This document shows positions 51,538-53,450 of a stretch of DNA of 53,450 nt, piece by piece. The notes beneath the pieces are model-generated. The model was not told where the DNA came from. It saw only the letters and a program-made list of their open reading frames with translations, and searched no databases. The position numbers and the translations under genes were made by a program. Position 1 is the first letter of the stretch, and each line of letters opens with the position of its first letter. Origin of the DNA: DASZGI01 sp035938995 (lineage in GTDB: Bacteria > Actinomycetota > Actinomycetes > Streptomycetales > Catenulisporaceae). The stretch spans positions 1-53,450 of the forward strand of contig NZ_DASZGI010000223.1 in the NCBI RefSeq assembly GCF_035938995.1, given 5' to 3'.

Positions 51538-52718
51538 TCAGTCGGTGCGCAGCGCGACCACGGGGTCGAGACGTCCGGCTCGGCGGGCCGGGACGACGCC
51601 GAAGATCACACCCACCGCGACCGAGACCCCGAACGCCACGGCCGGCGACCACCACGCGATGACGGTCGGCAGCGGGCTGAACGCGCCCACAGCGGCGGAA
51701 ACCCCGACGCCGAGCAGGATGCCGAGAATCCCGCCGAACGCCGTCAGCACGATCGCCTCGATGAGGAACTGAAGGATCACATCCCGCTGCCGAGCGCCGA
51801 GGGCCTTGCGCAGCCCGATCTCACGGGTGCGTTCGCGGACGCCGACCAGCATGATGTTGGACACCCCCACGCCGCCGACCAGCAGCGAGATCCCGGCGAT
51901 CGCCGCGAGCACGAGGGTCAGCAGCGACAGGATCTTGCCGATGGTGCCGAGGATCTGGGTCTGCGTCACGGCGGAGAACTGGGTGCCCGGGTACTTCGCC
52001 TCGAGCGCCGCGACGACCTGGTCGGAGAGCGGGCCGATGCGGTCCGGAGTCGGCGCCTTGACCGCGAGGCCCTGGATCGCCGAGACGCCGAGCAGCCGCT
52101 GGGCCGCGGTGATCGGTATGTCGACCTGGGAGTCCTGGCTCACACCGAAGGCCGAGCCGCGGCGGGTCGCGACGCCGATGACCCGGAACCGCACGCCAGC
52201 GATCGTGACCGGGCGGCCGACCGGGTCCTCGCCCGGGAAGAGGGAGTCGGCCACGTCGGCGCCGAGCACGACGACGCGCGCGTTGGTGTCCACGTCCGCA
52301 CGGGTGAGGTAGGAGCCTTCGTCGATGGGGCGGTTGAAGACCTCGGGCACGGTCTGGGTGACGCCCTGGACGGTGGCGAAGTACTGAAGCGAGCCGGCCC
52401 GCACGTTCTCGCCGGAGGTGATGCTGGCGGTCACGTCGTCCGGGGAGCCGACGATCCGCGCGACGAGATCGATGTCTGACAACTGGAGCCGGGACACCGA
52501 CGGCGCGGTGCCGAAGGCGAATTTGCCGGGCACCACCAGGATGATGTTCGAGCCGAGTCCCTCGACCTCGTTCTCCACCATGCTCTTGGCCCCGCCGCCG
52601 ATGGCGACCAGGATCACGACCGCGGCGACGCCGATGATGACGCCGACCATGGTCAGCAGCGAGCGCAGCCGGTTGGCGGCGAGCGACTCGCCGGCGACGC
52701 GCAGCGACTCCCAGGGGT

Positions 52719-52722
<4 letters not shown>
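51538..52722 (-). CDS. MacB-type ABC permease, second in the window
   Basis: The 394-residue permease has a first helix (about 18-45, LLTMVGVIIGVAAVVILVAIGGG), a large outer domain (about 50-265) and three C-terminal helices around GGVGVSNIMLVGVRERTREIGLRKALGA (in parts). It resembles the permease at 23548-24777 but is not in an operon with an adaptor gene within the window. GTG 52722 overlaps the stop of the ATPase gene (GTGA). It probably forms a MacB-like exporter with that ATPase. Confidence 0.87.

Positions 52723-53450
<728 letters not shown>

Overview
The window is high-GC actinobacterial chromosome. GTG starts are frequent, start/stop overlaps of the ATGA or GTGA type are common, and there are many Ala/Pro/Ser-rich linkers. 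A developmental block (BldN-type ECF sigma factor, membrane anti-sigma factor with a DUF5667-like region, Rex plus hem operon, bS22, a BldC-like small DNA-binding protein) has the gene order I know from Streptomyces. The remaining content and its arrangement suggest a filamentous actinomycete related to, but probably outside, Streptomyces; that placement is inference. I recognised no rRNA, tRNA, CRISPR array, prophage or intact insertion sequence.

Layout. 1-620: remnant of a deazaflavin-type nitroreductase gene with two frameshifts, a 15-bp tandem repeat and a terminator. 621-1993: a lipoprotein gene and a gene-poor stretch. 1994-5901: a two-RCK membrane protein of the CASTOR/POLLUX type and two tandem membrane-anchored esterase-like paralogues, one of which has lost its catalytic serine and histidine. 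6067-18675: an envelope-polymer locus containing an ABC-2 exporter (ATPase and permease), three glycosyltransferase modules, a CDP-glycerol glycerophosphotransferase domain, GalE, a sugar-nucleotidyltransferase-fold enzyme, a glycerol-1-phosphate dehydrogenase-type enzyme and two CDP-alcohol phosphotransferases. Read together these could make, activate, polymerise and export a polyol-phosphate glycopolymer (a teichoic-acid-like wall or spore polymer). 18768-22058: a single-pass membrane protein convergent with, and overlapping, an MprAB-like two-component system. 22283-27139: a five-gene MacA-MacB type export operon with a lipoprotein and an anchored beta-domain protein. 27273-30668: a Cds1-type PLP enzyme, three translationally coupled small membrane proteins and a secreted repeat protein. 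30942-33994: an orphan FdhF/YdeP molybdo-oxidoreductase and a TetR regulator with a palindromic site at its start. 34122-36217: a CPBP-type membrane protein and an orphan ABC ATPase. 36214-42219: rex-hemA-hemC-hemD(fusion)-hemB with a Rex operator upstream. 42660-43927: a glutaredoxin-like protein and a HAD phosphatase. 44265-46724: sigma BldN and its anti-sigma factor, with a BldN-like promoter sequence between them. 47091-51462: acyltransferase, epimerase, bS22, excisionase-type DNA-binding protein and a conserved protein. 51538-53450: a second MacB-type permease with its ATPase, which runs off the right edge and shows no Walker A motif in the part seen.

The most interesting region is 6067-18675, where an archaeal/AraM-type glycerol-1-phosphate dehydrogenase sits in overlapping reading frames with a nucleotidyltransferase and a CDP-alcohol phosphotransferase whose last catalytic aspartate is a histidine. 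This suggests a non-canonical CDP-polyol route feeding a wall polymer. All functions are assigned from motifs and context read by eye; no database search was possible.
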